A DNA stretch of 64,000 nt from Vitis vinifera (lineage: Eukaryota > Streptophyta > Magnoliopsida > Vitales > Vitaceae). Location: NCBI RefSeq assembly GCF_030704535.1, contig NC_081815.1, positions 16,357,001 through 16,421,000 of the forward strand. The letters are read 5' to 3'. Below, one piece after another: positions 47,132-60,355 of the stretch (position 1 is the first letter of the stretch; every line of letters starts with the position of its first letter). The notes below the pieces were generated by a model, which saw nothing but the letters and a program-made list of their open reading frames with translations, searched no databases and was not told where the DNA came from. Made by a program: the position numbers and the translations under genes.

Positions 47132-47938
47132 GGCATGGTTTTAAAAACCGGACCGGACTGATCACTGGCCGGTCACGCTTCTGGTCTGGTCTGGTCAATT
47201 AACCCGAAAAAAAGGTTGAACCAGAATCAGATCGGGCGGTTCAATTGCCTCTCCCTCTCCAGCAACCTCTCTAGGAGCTGTCATTGTCGTCAGCACGGAG
47301 CTGCCACTGAAACGCCCCCACCCCACCCTCTTGCAGTGCTGTGAAGCCCTCTCCCGGCGGCCCCCCCTCCAGCAACCTCTCTCGAAGCTAGCCACTGTTG
47401 TCGGCACGGAGCTGCCATGAAACGCCCCCACTCCACCCTCTTGCAATGTTGTGAAGCCTTCCCCCGGCCGCACCCGCTGTAAACCCCCCCACCGCCCCCC
47501 CACCGCCCCCCCCCCCGCCCCCCCCCCCCCCCCCCCCCCCCCTCCCCCTGCCTGCTGCAGCCTGCAACACCCACCTCCTGCCCCTATGCTGTTAGGTTTT
47601 ATTTCAAAAAATAATTTATATATATATATTTACATAATTTGTTTTTTCATTTTCAATATGTTAAATACAATTTCTTTTACCATTTTCAATATATTTTCAT
47701 ATTTAAATAATATATATATATTTTGTTTAATAAATTTAAAATATTAATACATTTATATAAAAATGAATAAATAATATTATAAATATTATTAATTTTTAAT
47801 TATATATATTTTAAAATAATTTTTAATTTTAATAAAATATAAATTATATATTTATTACGTCACCAGTTCGACCACTAGTCTAATCCGTAAACCGATAACT
47901 TTTCCGGTTCAATGTTCGATCCGATTCTGAAAACATTG
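47132..47938. mobile_element. Non-autonomous Mutator-like element with GC-rich core
   Basis: It begins GGCATGGTTTTAAAAACCGG and ends CCGATTCTGAAAACATTG. The ends are imperfect inverted repeats (..GTTTTnnnAnCCGGACCGGA). The flanks TGTAAAAAT and TTGAAAAAT could be a degraded 9-bp target duplication. Unit B3 shows the empty site at about 53275-53290 (CTTAAAAATTGTAGTAAG). The interior carries a C-rich block at 47220-47575 with a repeated segment: CCTCTCCAGCAACCTCTC recurs as CCCTCCAGCAACCTCTC, and GGCACGGAGCTGCCATGAAACG recurs with small changes. An AT-rich part follows. No transposase is present. Confidence 0.7.
47483..47548. repeat. Poly-C / poly-G tract
   Basis: Runs of 6 to more than 20 C, interrupted only by single A, G or T. 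The opposite strand is a strong candidate for G-quadruplex formation. Its length should be treated as uncertain in assembly. Confidence 0.9.
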
Positions 47939-48130
47939 AAAAATAGTAGTGAAATTCTTCCTTGTTTTAGTTTTGTTATAAATGGTGTACTTGTGTCATA
48001 AATTAATATTGTACTTTAAACTATTACTCTTGAATGAATTAAGTCCATGCAACAAACATTAAGAGGAATGGGTACATGAAGTAGATAAAAGGGTATTTTG
48101 ACAATATATAAATATATAGTAATTTAAAAA

Positions 48131-50330
48131 AAAATTAAATTATGACAATTCAAAAAATGTTTTCAAATTTATGTTAATTAGAAGGAATTCCATTGGAAAT
48201 TATCTTTTAAAATGACAAATTCAATTGAATTTTGAAAAGGTGATTTTTGTACTTGAACCAAAGTTTTTTCAACTTTCCATATAAGGCAAGTTTGAAACCC
48301 CTAACACCATTATTTTTATATGAGATGGGAACTAAGCTAATGCGGAAATTGGTTTTTTCCTGGCTTTGGCTTCATAAGAATAATCAATCACTTCCTCGTC
48401 ATTGCTTCCCAGATTTTTAAAATAAGTCCGCCCAAAAAAAAAGTTTCACTGTCTTCCCCATCTCTGCATAATAAATTCAAAGAAAAACTAGTGGGCAAGC
48501 CCGTTTTTCAAGGGGATGAATCTCCAAAGGTGCAATAGATTTGAAAATAATTTTGAAATTGTCATATTTTAATAAATGTTTCTAAAAAAAATGACATTTT
48601 TGTCGAAATCCCATGGATAAAGATTGCACAATGTTGAGCATCACTGCCAATCGGTTTTCAATTAAATTACATTTGTGTACCTTGCACAAGCAAGTGATTC
48701 AATCTTGACCTATCGAGCAAGCGAAAAGAGGAAAAAATACAGTGAAAACTCCATGCTCATTCTTGAATTTGCTGAATCAGGAAATGCCCAAATAGTCATC
48801 ATCCCTTGGAAGGAACTCCTGATGATTTCTACTTGGTGCAATAAGTATATATCAGTTAGGTTGAAGACCAATACCCATATAAACTATCATGTCTAGAGCA
48901 TTTCAATTCAAACATAAGTATAGCTTTTGTCGAAAAATGAAAGGACCCTCATTGCTCTTTTGAAAGTATAGCTATTAGCCAGAATTTAATTATAGATTAA
49001 CTTAACCTTTGGGATTTCATTTCACAACTGCACCCTCACGTAACCCCGGGCCTACAAAGGTGGGGGAACTTTTATGTAATTCAAATTAGTATCAATTCCG
49101 AAAATCTTATCATACTTATTAATCTTAATGCATGGAATAATTAAATTCATGATCACAAAAGAGGAATATGTCAAGCAATAGTGTGTTCCAATAGGGAGAA
49201 AAATGCATATAGAGCCTAGAAACGGCACTCAGACTGAGACAGGCCTTCCCCACAAATCCTATCATAGATTCATTATCTGCCTTCTTGTCCCCCTGATTGT
49301 TTCCCTAAAGTTTGATATGTAGTGAATATTATATATATGCTACATCAATGATCAATGAGAGCATTCATAATGATTTAGACCATTAACTCATATAAGAAAA
49401 TGGGCATAAATTTTATTTATTTTTCTTTAATTTTTAAAAACTGTAGTCATTGAGATCCAATTTTTCATCAAGAATAGCGCTTGAAATTGATATTTTATGT
49501 GCTATAGATAGCAAGATCTGAGCGAAGTCTCCTCTAAACCAGCAACCATCAAACACTGTAATTTCCCCTACAAAAACCTACATGCTAAAGTCCTCGATGT
49601 ACTTTATAAAAAATAAAAAAAAATCTATTAATGCAGGAAGTTTTGTGACCTTGGAACAAATCAGATTGTAATTATGAATTTATCACAAAAGGGTTAATGG
49701 ATAAAACATGAAATTTGACTAATACCATCTTTGGATTAGCTAATTAACCCTGCATCCCTAAATTAAAAGGATCAATACATCATCAATTTGAGAAATTTTA
49801 TTACTAATGATTGTTATTTGGAACTGAAGCTTTTTGCTATACTATTTAAGCTAAACCATGTGATGGGCTAAAATCATTAATCACTACTAACTACACAATA
49901 TGTGCATTTCTTTATGGGCGAGTTCTACTCCGACATATTACCTAAAGTGAAGAAAGGAGGTAAAAATCCTTTTTAATTCTCAAGTGGTTGATAATATTTT
50001 GATACCTAATGTTATATCAACTCAATGTTCTTTGTTAAAATACCTCATCTTCTCATCCCTTCCATTAAAATCGAATAAAAACTCTTTAGTTGATAAAATT
50101 TAAAATAAGAAAATGGTTAACAGTACATATAAACTAAAAATGTAAATATAAAAAATTGATTCATTGTACAAATTAGCCCCTATTCTTAATATCTATCTTT
50201 TGTTTTTTTTTTTTTCTTATGTATTTTTTTAAAAAATATCTAACTCTTTAGTTGCTTTGTAGTATAACTTTAAAGAAAATTTGATGAAACTCAATATAGA
50301 AGAAAACTTGACAACTCAAAGTACAAATTC
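48131..50330. other. AT-rich interval, no gene seen
   Basis: The longest frame (48675-48896, 73 codons) has no recognisable domain. From about 50000 the sequence is mixed T-rich and A-rich. I see no inverted-repeat ends or hairpins of note. Confidence 0.4.
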
Positions 50331-50381
50331 TTTCTTTATACTTGCCATTTTTTGTTTAAAAATTAAAATAAAAAAGCAAAC

Positions 50382-50384
<3 letters not shown>

Positions 50385-50452
<68 letters not shown>
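50385..50452. repeat. (AT)n microsatellite, about 34 repeats
   Basis: Perfect AT dinucleotide run of about 68 bases. A shorter one lies at about 50690-50714. Confidence 0.95.
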
Positions 50453-50454
<2 letters not shown>

Positions 50455-50683
50455 TTTTTGACTTAAAATATATCACTTTTTTGTACTTATCTTTCTTCGA
50501 TCTTTTCTCAATTTTCACTTCATTTTTTTTATTTATCAACATATTATCTTAATTTTATTTGTCCAAATAAATCTTAAGACTTAATTTTTTTTTCATGAAT
50601 TTATTATCTGAATTTTAATTCTCTAAATGATTGTGAAGGCTTAATTCTTCCCTTTTTTTATTATCTTTTGCTCAACTTCTCTT

Positions 50684-50714
<31 letters not shown>

Positions 50715-51771
50715 TTTAAATTTTCTTTGGTCTTCTTATTTTATAAAACTATATGATAGCTTTTACATTATTAGTTTAAAATCTTGTTTTTAGGTTTAAA
50801 TTATATTTTCCATTATTTTTTATTTTTTATTTTATTCATAACTAGTGAAGTCCAGTTTTAATGGAAAGAGATAAAAGAATGAAGTGTCTTACTAAGCAAC
50901 ACTAGGTGTTGAGAATCAGGGAGGAGACAACTACTGCCAGCACATCTTCTGACTTCGAAAAGCCTCAACCCATTTGTCAACTTGGATACATTCTGGCATA
51001 TAGTTTATGTGGTCCATATGTTTATGACAAAAAAGGTCAAAGACCACTTCATCCAACAAGCTATTTATGAATCACATTTATTCTTTGATGAATATTATTC
51101 GTTTTCTCAAGGGCCAGCACTCCTGCATGCAAATCACAAAGATAATGTTGTCCCCACAATGCTTCATCAATGAAGAGCCTTTTCCAACTTTAGTTTCTCT
51201 TTGGAATTCTTCTATCTTACCTATGAAACTATATTTAGGGTTTCAAGTGAAAATTAGAGTCAATTTTTTAAAAAATAATAATAAAAAAAAAATAGACATA
51301 GTTGGCATAGAGAATGTGCACAGATGGAATGTTAAAGACATGCGGAAATAACACAAGGCTCACCTCTTCCCATCATTAATTTCTGCCTAAAAATAGGGCT
51401 TAAATTGATTTCAAAATCTTAGAGATCGAAGTAATCCACATTGACATACATAAAGGATTCCAAGCTTCAATACTCTCTTGGGAACGCACAAGATGCTATT
51501 CCTATATTCCGAGTCTAGCATTTCAGCAAACCAATTGATCTTTGTGCCTTTACGTGACACCAAAGGGGTGCATATAATCTTGTGTTTGAGCCAAAGTTCA
51601 CACAAATATCAGAAAAAGACTTTGGGTGCATGCGAATAAGGATGATTCTCATATTGAGAAGGCATTAGAACACCTGCACTTATCAGATATGTAGTTGGTC
51701 AACCCATATTGAGAATAATGAGGATATTAGCACTCCCATCCCTCGATCATACTTGTATGCCTACATAAATG

Positions 51772-51780
51772 CCAACAATG
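51772..51780 (+). promoter_or_regulatory. Weakened TATA-like box of MIR169-B3
   Basis: TACATAAAT stands where the other group B copies have TATATAAAT. One base change may reduce promoter strength. Confidence 0.4.
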
Positions 51781-51900
51781 CTCCAAAGAAACATCGACAA
51801 GAGAAACTAGGCATAGAATAGAACATAGAATTAGTAGCCTGCAGCTCTTGTATGAGGGAAAATCCCTAGATTAAAAGAAAATTTTGTGTCTAAGAGTTTT

Positions 51901-52032
51901 GCATGAAGAGTTAGAGAGGGTGGAATTGAGCCAAGGATGACTGGCCGTCATTTTTCAGTTGGTATTTGAGGCTTTAACTGGTCATGCACGGCTGGTTATC
52001 CCTGTCTCCTTTAGCTCCTCTTCCTCTCATGC
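51901..52032 (+). ncRNA. MIR169: miR169 precursor with CTGGCCG 3' end (copy B3)
   Basis: The mature arm at 51928-51948 starts GAGCCAAGGATGACTGGCC. The opposite arm at about 51990-52009 reads GGCTGGTTATCCCTGTCTCC. GCCAAGGATGAC..GGCC pairs with GGCTGGTTATCCCTGTC, with a G at miRNA position 16 where most of the family has T. The outer stem matches that of B2. This variant matches a grapevine miR169 member as I remember it. The change lies in the 3' half, outside the seed and cleavage site, so NF-YA targeting could be kept but modified. Confidence 0.87.
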
Positions 52033-53499
52033 GAACCTCTGTAGACCTATATACTAGGGGAAATTCACCAAAGACAGAGTTTAAACTAATTATTTTGTTT
52101 CCATATTTCCCTGCTCCTTGGTTCATTTACCATTTTTTTTTTCTCTTTTTCATGTGCTTAAGGGTATGAACTGAGCAAGCTCTTCATCACTTATGAGCAT
52201 GAAGGTGGTATCCGTTTTTTCCTCACATCTTTCTTTTTCTTTTAAGAAAATTTGTGCTTGATACACACGTAATTTTTGTGCTTATGTGTATGCAATGCAG
52301 GTTATTTCTTAAGCAGAACCATCATTTTGCGATGATACGTCCAAATGTCCAAGTCTTCACAAGACAAATGCATGCTCTCAGCAATAACCATACACTCTAT
52401 AGAGTGATCTTTGCAAAGAATGGTTTCAGAAAGGCATTACTAGATTCTTTATCAGGAAAGCAATAAGCTCTTCCTGACCTTGATGTCATACAGAACTAGA
52501 AAGGGATAAAAAACGCAGAGTTTCAACCCATTGAAAATCCTAGGCGCTCCGTGAGTTGGCCGTGAGCAAGTAGAGTAAAGCATGGAAGGATGCAAAGTGC
52601 CAACTAATGATTAATATTAATCATAACTAGCATGTGTAAACTGTGCCATTGTAATCTAACCTTTGAAAATGTGAGGATCAGAAGATGTCAACTGAGTATC
52701 TAAATTAAGGATTCAATTTACTAGCTAGTAAAGAAAATTAAATTGTTTGATTGGATCAAAGCTAAACACAATCTCTTTATCGGAATTTGGTGCCATTGAG
52801 TCTATTTATAAATTGGATATTTTACACAGAATATGGGCAGGGTGGCAGCACAAATGGAGACATCAGTACCATACTCATATTGATTACCAAAATCAGAAGG
52901 AAATTATCAAATGTGATATTCTCTGGGAGACAGCATATATAGGGCATTCCTTTCCTTGGCAAGTCAATGACTACAGCATACCAGATTGCTAGAAGTAGGG
53001 AAACTGTTGTTGTCTTGATAGTGAAAAAGAGATTATCGTCATCTAATTCATGCAGCCACTTGGCGAAAATACAACATTCAGTGTCTTGAAACTCGGCAAG
53101 GAACTTGTATGTAGTTTATAGTGATTACATAAGTACGTTAATATAAAGAAATTTCCATATAAAAATTATAAGGTTTTCTACCTTATGAAAGAGTGAAAAG
53201 AAGCAGATACTGTCGTGAAAATATATATATATATATATTTTCTTTCACAAAATTTTCGGTGTCTTCAATTGGTCTCTTAAAAATTGTAGTAAGATTCTTC
53301 CTTGCTTTAGTTTTGTTAGAAATGTTGTACTTCAAATTGTTTGCACAAGAATCAATTAAGTCCATGCAAACAAACATATGAAGGAATGGGTGAATGAAGT
53401 AGATAAAGGGGATTTTGAAAAAAATAAAAGTAATTTCAAAAAATGTTTCCAAATCCACTAGAATTAAATAGCATAAAACTGAACAATCAGCTGAAAAGA

Positions 53500-54325
53500 A
53501 ACTAGCGGAAGTTATGAACCTATCCATACATATCAAGTCAAGACATATCGTATACACATCAAGTCATGATATGTCAACTATCAAAATGAAAACATCTTTA
53601 CTAAATGAAAACATCTTCACTAATCAACTGATAATCTACCGGGCCTTGCCATTACGGAAAATCCAATGTCCTAAAAGACATGTGAGAGCACAAATACAAA
53701 CCACAAAATTGGATTGCATATATTCACAATCTAGTTAGTAGAATATGGCAATATCAAATATCAATAACAGTGTGCTGAGGTTAGCAGTTTGATGCACTAT
53801 GCCTTTATACTGAAAGGAATTCCAAAAAGGTTCTTGAAAGAGTGTGAGATTTAAGACTGCTAAACAATGCTATGAGATCATGTGAATAAAATTACAGTCT
53901 AAAAACTGGGTTTTAATTTGTATAAAAAATCTTAAGGTTTTTACCAAGTTAATTTACTAAAAAGGTCTTATGAAAATCTAAAATTGTGTTCAAAACATAA
54001 TTTGGCAGAGTTGGCATTCAAACGTTCCTTGGGGGGCACTTGAATGTGGACATTGAACATTTATCAGGAGGATGTTTGAGCATTCATCAAAAGGACATTT
54101 GAACGTCTACCCATATTTTTTAAATTTTCCTCCATTTTTTAAAACTTTTTCTATGGATTTCCATTTCCTTTACTTACCATAGCCATTTGTTGTACCCTAA
54201 TAATTTCAACATATATGTACCTCAATTAATGAATTCAACTTCTAGGTATCTTGAAGTTTACAATTACTAGTACGGCCAATATTAAAACATAATATGTGTT
54301 GGATTTAGTGTAGTAATGAAACAAA
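53500..54325. other. Unclassified interval with AACGT/CATT words
   Basis: No gene is seen. At 54015-54110 short related words recur (ATTCAAACGTTCC, ACTTGAATGTGGACATTG, ACATTTGAACGTC). They recall the self-complementary words of the LTRs elsewhere in this window, but no LTR ends could be fixed. Confidence 0.35.
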
Positions 54326-54329
54326 CCTT

Positions 54330-54600
54330 TCTCAACAAAGATAACAAACATTCCATGCCTTATACTTCTATCAACAATGTGCCAAGGGAAAACCTTCGTA
54401 GAGAATCTAGTTGTATATAAAAACTAGAATTAGTAGCTAGCTATTGCACATTTTGAGCAAAAGCTAGGAAGCATGCAAATAAAAAAAATAAGACAATTTG
54501 AAAATTAAAAACCTTCAAAGAGCAATAAGCCATCATACATGTCACCATGAAAAAAAAATCCAGAAATTAACCAAAGATGCAGATGGTACATCTCCCTTTG
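54330..54600 (+). repeat. Fragment of group B unit flank
   Basis: It aligns with 15345-15590 (CATGCC..TATCAACAATnTGnCAA, TGTCACCATGAAAAAAA, TGGTACATnTCCCT). No hairpin follows it. Confidence 0.65.
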
Positions 54601-55259
54601 TTAGATTAGCCCTAGAAATCAAAGTTATTCCAAAACATTTATTTATTTATTTATTTATTATTATTATTAGGTTGAATGTTTACATTATAAGTATTTTACT
54701 TACCCGATCAATTAACTTGCATTGTACATGGTTTGGGTCTATGAAGATAGAAGACACAAACCATTAGATGTTTATGACTTGATAAGTTGTTGACAATGGT
54801 TTATAAATTTGGGAAATTAAGTAGAAATTATTGTACATCATCTTCCTTATTGAGGAATCGGCTTATCTTAGTGATTAGAAATGAATTCTAAGAAAGATGT
54901 ACTAGTGTATACGTGTTATCATTAAATAGGACCTTTGGGCATATATAACAATAATGCTATGAAGTAAATATGTATAATTTCTCTAAATTACTATGTTTAA
55001 TACGTCCCTAATATTAAGAATTTATTGAAATAATTTTTGAATTAATAGTTGCTTTAAATTTATAGTGAGACCTAAAGTGATCATATACTCTTGTTAACTT
55101 GGGTAATTATTAATTCGACACGTAGTAAAATATATCTTCAATAAAAAAATACCATGCATGATAAGTCAGTATTTAGTACAATAATACCCTCTTGATTAAT
55201 ACTTATAAGGTTGATAATAAAGACTAATCCATGGTCATGATAACTCCATTAAATTTGAA

Positions 55260-55500
55260 TTTAATATTCATCCGTAGGGATACAAACATATCAATAGAAC
55301 ATAGAATTAAGGCAAATTTGAAAATCAATGAATAATGATGCAATCCAAATGGTCGATAATAATTTCCAATTGGATTAGGATATCAGATGGCAAAAATTAT
55401 GTAATGATATAATAAGTCATTGACAAGAGCTTTTATTTATTACTTCATTATAATTATTATAGAAGATTATAAAACCCTATCATTGGAGAGGTTATAAAAC
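55260..55500 (+). repeat. Fragment of group B unit flank
   Basis: It aligns with 43705-43925 and 58965-59165 (GATACAAACATATCAATAG, ATTATGTAATGATATAATA, GACAAGAGCTTTTATTTATT). It indicates another partial duplication of the unit. Confidence 0.65.
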
Positions 55501-56465
55501 TCTATATTTTTTATTTGCAAAACTAATAAACCAAAAAAAAAAGAATTATTTTGTGAAAGAATTTTTGGCCCTATAAAATGTGGAATTTGTGCTTGTGAAA
55601 AATATTAAGTAATTGGAGATGAAAAATGCAACCCAAAATTTTGTGACTAATGCGTAGTTGAATTTGTTGATTCTCGGATACAAAGATATCAAATGGGCTA
55701 CACATCAAACTGGTAATACATGTGTGGTATTTGAAACATCTTTCTAGTTATACTGCAATCTTTTACATAAACCACTCTAGGCCCACTAGAAATATTACAT
55801 GTATATAGTACACTATTGGTATCTTAGCTATAAACCATTCCTTCTTAGCTATCCATATAATTAATATGAATATATAAAAAAATATAATTAATATAAATTT
55901 AGAAAAATATATTGAACATGAACATTTGGAATTTTTTTATTACTTTATATTATAATATTATTACATATATGGTATGACATATACTTTATAATTCTATAAT
56001 ACAATTTCATAAAATTTTAAATATATTAAGAAAGCATGAGAAGAATTCTCAACTCAAGATGTTTCAAGGTGCAAAATCAATGGGTGTTACAACTATAATA
56101 ATTGCTTAAGAGTGAAAGGCAATGGCATTAGACAAATAGAAAGAGAGAATTTGCATTAATAAAACAATATTTTGAGATAGCTAGAATAGGGTTTTCAAGT
56201 GTAACCTTCCACTGCAACCAAATATCTCTCTTATGTTTGATGGATAAAGGCTTAAAAAAAATATCAATTGGTACATGTCGTACTTGATCTCTTCTTTCTC
56301 TTTGTTGACTAGTTGACCCAATTAATCTATCTATAGAAAAATAGCATTCTTATAGGCATCCTCAATCCCTAAATCTCTCTCCTCCCCATCGATATGTTTC
56401 AATTTGGCTTGTTTAGTGGCAAGAACAAGGACATCTTGTTTGGGAACTCCGAATTACTCTGCTCC
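55500..56465. other. AT-rich interval, no gene seen
   Basis: Stretches such as 55855-56030 are almost purely A/T. Nothing codes for a recognisable product. Confidence 0.4.
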
Positions 56466-56469
56466 TAAG

Positions 56470-58150
56470 TTTTGAATCATGTAAGGTGCATACAATCTAA
56501 GCTTAAGGCTCTGTAGATCTGCCACAACGGAAAACAATGAAAAACAAAACCATTAAACAATACTAGAACTAGAGATTAAAAAAACGAGTCTTGTGATTTG
56601 GATTTTCCTAAATCGAATCTGATTCGAAGAAGATATCAAATAGGTTATAGTTGTCTTAGGTCTCACCTATCCAACAATCTTCATGGGATCTCTCACTTCA
56701 TAGAATTTGACACAACATAAGAGAACTAGATCTATAGTTTCCTCTTTCTTGAGAGTGGTTAGGGTTTGCTCTCTCTTTCTCTCTCGCTATGAAAGACAAT
56801 GGCAAAAGTCTAAAGTCCTAACCCTATGGGAGTATTTATAGGCTTTCCTATGGGTTTAAGTGACTTAAGGCCAAATTGGGTTTGGGTCACCTAATCTAGC
56901 CCACTTAAGCCTAATTAATTAATGAGTTCTATTGGGCTTCAATTAATTAATTAGTCCAATCTAAAAAAATTCATTCATAAGATCTAGTGTAACCTTATGT
57001 TTTTACTAAAACGCTTTTATGAACACTTATGAACTACAAACCCAATATGCCACCATTAAACAAGAACTTGAGCAGGGACTACTATGATCCATAGAAAAAT
57101 ACCAGCTCCCTTAGAATGTAATTTTGAAGTTGACCCAACATTCCAATAAAAAAAAAATCAATTGTACTCTAATATCCCATATAATACTATGAGGCAAAGC
57201 TTAAGTCCATAACCTACTATCCACTATGTAAGATCTCAGGCGCTACCAACTCTCCTAAAAGCAATTGCTGTTAGAAAAGACGCATACCCTAACCTTATAG
57301 TGCATTCACCCAAGCGCCCACGGCGAACACAAGAGGAGTTGATGGACGTGGCCAACCCTCTGATCTGCCAACACACTACATGCAAACTCCCTATGAACTA
57401 GTATCCATAATCTAATGAGGTAATGTTATCAACCTCTCAAGATCACCACTCCAATTTTGAGTTACAGATCCTCCTATTATGTGATCAATTGACATATTCT
57501 GGCTCACAAAAAGGCTATGTCAAATTCCACTAAAGGAATTACCAAAACCATAGTTTTTCTGATCACATATCCTTAGGATCTCCCAAGAGGACACCTTATC
57601 TTAATCTCATGAGATATCATGTGCCTTTATTGAGACTACTTGTTGTCACTAGCCTTTATCAATAGTGACCTAATCCATAGGTAATATACAACCACCTTAG
57701 GGTCTCACCCATATGTCAAAGTCTCCTATTGATTTAAACGCAAGCTCAAGATCCTCTCATGATTGAGAGTCCATCCAATATAGTAGCTTGGTGAATTATG
57801 ACTACCTGATCAATATTGTCATGATTCACCACAAGTCTTGTCTAACGTGTAACCATATATATTAGTACACTCACCATGGGAAAGTCATCCAAATAACCAA
57901 AACAAGTCATCCCTTCAATTAGGAAGTGATCCACTATAGTCTCTACTAGATTGCTCAAATCCATGAACTAATTGTAAACCATTTATCACTTTGTAAGGAA
58001 CCCCTGACCTAGATATTCTTTATAACTCTTAATGCGCCCTAGTCATATATAATGTAAAAAGAGATGATACAAGGGAACTAAAAACATAAATAAATAAACT
58101 TATTAATGAATAAAATTTGTTACATCATGTAATATTTTTTAGGGTTCTAT
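56470..58150 (-). mobile_element. Probable long terminal repeat (minus strand)
   Basis: On the minus strand this has features of a retrotransposon LTR with a promoter. A TATA box, CCTATAAATACTCCC, lies at about 56822-56836. A pyrimidine/purine-alternating GAGAGAGAAAGAGAGAG leader follows near 56765-56785, and there is no coding potential over 1.6 kb. It is less AT-rich than the flanks. The ends are not fixed and no target duplication was found. It could instead be a TRIM/LARD-type element. Confidence 0.4.
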
Positions 58151-58955
58151 CTCAATACATCTCGAGAGACTAGGTTTATCTATCTTCTCATCTTGGAATA
58201 ATGACTCTTTAAGACAAATCATCTATTCTTGTTAACATGGGATAAATAAGGCTCTTTAGCATGATAAAATCAAAATATTTGATGCTAGTAAAAACAAGTG
58301 ACATATTTATAGTCCAAAGGAAGGTAATGAACATTGCTAAGATATCCACATCAAATCAAAGTAAAGACCTCTTTCTGTAGCAATTGAATTAATAAAATAA
58401 AATAAAAAATAGCAATGACATTTTCAGGAGCAAAGGAGAAGAAGAAGATGCCAAATAATCTACTTTAAGGACAAAGACAATGGATTCTAAGTGTGAATCT
58501 AAGGTTATTTTGAGTGATGGGTCTCATAGACTAGAATTCTCTTTGTTTCTCTCTCGTTTGAGTAACAAAATTCTTTCCTAAATTGTTAGAACCAATGACA
58601 AACATTTTGTTCGTGATTCAATAATCCAATCTTCTTTTAGCTCCCCGACCTTCATGTGAACACCAAGTTTAGTATTTTGTTTTTGGGCATCATATAAAGA
58701 AAAAGAAAGTGGTGGACACTACCTTTTGAATTGAAGAACCCTATAGGGGTTCCCTTGCAAAGCTAGATTGGGGGGATTTAGATTTTTTTTTTTTATTATT
58801 ATTATTCTAGTAGGCTAATGGTTGATTCCAGATCTAAGTGGGTAAGATTGGTGCAGAGACCAGTTAGTTAATGGGGTCTTAGTCTTTGATGTACCCAACT
58901 TCTTTCATTCTTTCTATAATGAATTCCATCAACAAAGACTAAGGTTTGAATTAGA
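58151..58955. other. Unassigned interval
   Basis: No gene or repeat ends are recognised. A short ATT run lies near 58793-58805. Confidence 0.35.
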
Positions 58956-60346
58956 TACTTACCCTTGTGAATAGAACCATATTAATAGATCAAAGAATAA
59001 AAGTCAATTTGCAAATCAAGCAATAACTATGCAATCCAAATGGTTGTTAACAATTTATAATTGGATTATGGGTATTTATATGGAATATTATGTAATGATA
59101 TATATAATAGGTCATTGACTAGAGCTTTTATTTTTGGCTTCATTATAATTATTATAGGTGACTAGAGTTCAATTAATTTTCTTTAGTGGAGTGAAGATTG
59201 AATATATAATTTTTGGAAAATTCTATGGGTCATAATGTTCACTACTTGAGCTATTCAATCAAGGTATGTAATTATTTTATTGAATAATTAGAAGATTAGG
59301 GTGTACCATGTGGTCTTGAGTGCATCATGATAGTCGAGGCTAAGGCTAGATCAATAATCACAGTGTGGTCTTTTTTTCCTCACCCTAAAATCCATAGAAA
59401 GAACCCTTATGTTTATATTCGAGGCACTTTTTGATAGCCAAACATAAAGAAGCCACCACCTTTTTCCATTCCTTTCTACCATTCTCTTCTAAAATTGACA
59501 TACAAGTGGGTAGCATTAAGACAAAAAATTCTTGATGATTGAGGCAAAATTGTGGTGGATTAATTAATCCTACATCAACTAAAGCAAAGATATGTGGATT
59601 CAAGTCTAGATATGTTTTTAATTGAAAAATCCTTGATATGTAGCATACAAATTTATTTGTCCATTGTATTTGATCACTCAAAATCAATACCCTCAACCAA
59701 GCCTAAGGTTCTTCAAATTAAAAGAAAATGAAGTAACATAAATGGATTATCTACAATGCAGGGACCTTCCCATTACCCAACACACCTTTTAGGCTTTAAC
59801 ATGGTTACATGATACAAGTTTATGTGGTCAAAAACCACTTTATAGATGAATGCATTTGCAACATCCTTTCATTAGCAAAATAGTTTTTTCTCAAACATTT
59901 ATTTTTGTTGATTTCCTTTCCCATATCTTCATAATTATATTGAATGATTCAAATGAAGTTAGATTGCAAAGTTTTTTTTTTTTTTTTACCTAATTAGCAT
60001 GGAGAATGTAGGCATAGAGAATGCCATCCATGGACAGAGGCAGAAAAAACATTAGCCTCACTTCTTATTAATTTATGCTTTGACCCTAAATGAAAATTAA
60101 ACAAGGTCTTATTATTGATTTATACATTTTAGACAAGTTATCCGCATTGGCATATATAAAAAGGATTCTAAGCAACACTATTCTCTGTTAGAAGCATATG
60201 AGATTCTATTCCCATATTTTGAAGTCTAGCATCTCATCCAACCAGTTAGTTGTCTTTAGGCGATACCAAGGGGTGCATATGTCTTGGTTAACCCAGATTG
60301 AACATAATGGGAATCTCAACCCTCCCCTGCCTCAAACTGGTATGCC

Positions 60347-60355
60347 TATATAAAT
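60347..60355 (+). promoter_or_regulatory. TATA box of MIR169-B4
   Basis: TATATAAAT lies 157 bases before the miR169-like arm. Confidence 0.5.

Larger units (their letters stand above)
42700..48130 (+). repeat. Group B MIR169 unit B2
   Basis: It aligns in order with 50340-53500 (unit B3), and for 43690-45300 with 58960-60430 (unit B4). It holds the hairpin at 45313, an acceptor-like AATGCAGGTTCTTTCTTAAG near 45659, and two MITEs (46687-47016 and 47132-47938) that are absent from unit B3. No protein gene is recognised. Confidence 0.8.
50340..53500 (+). repeat. Group B MIR169 unit B3
   Basis: It aligns with unit B2 (42700-48130) from the T-rich left part through hairpin, acceptor region (GCAATGCAGGTTATTTCTTAAG near 52292) and 3' part up to about 53410. 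It lacks both MITEs of unit B2 and has a long AT microsatellite. Confidence 0.8.

Noticed and set aside
47195-47747. Glycine- or proline-rich proteins on either strand
   Set aside because: They are artefacts of the poly-C tract and GC-rich MITE core; no start, intron or conserved domain supports them.
53183-53557. 124-codon minus-strand frame
   Set aside because: Low-complexity F/I-rich translation of AT-rich unit flank; no recognisable domain.
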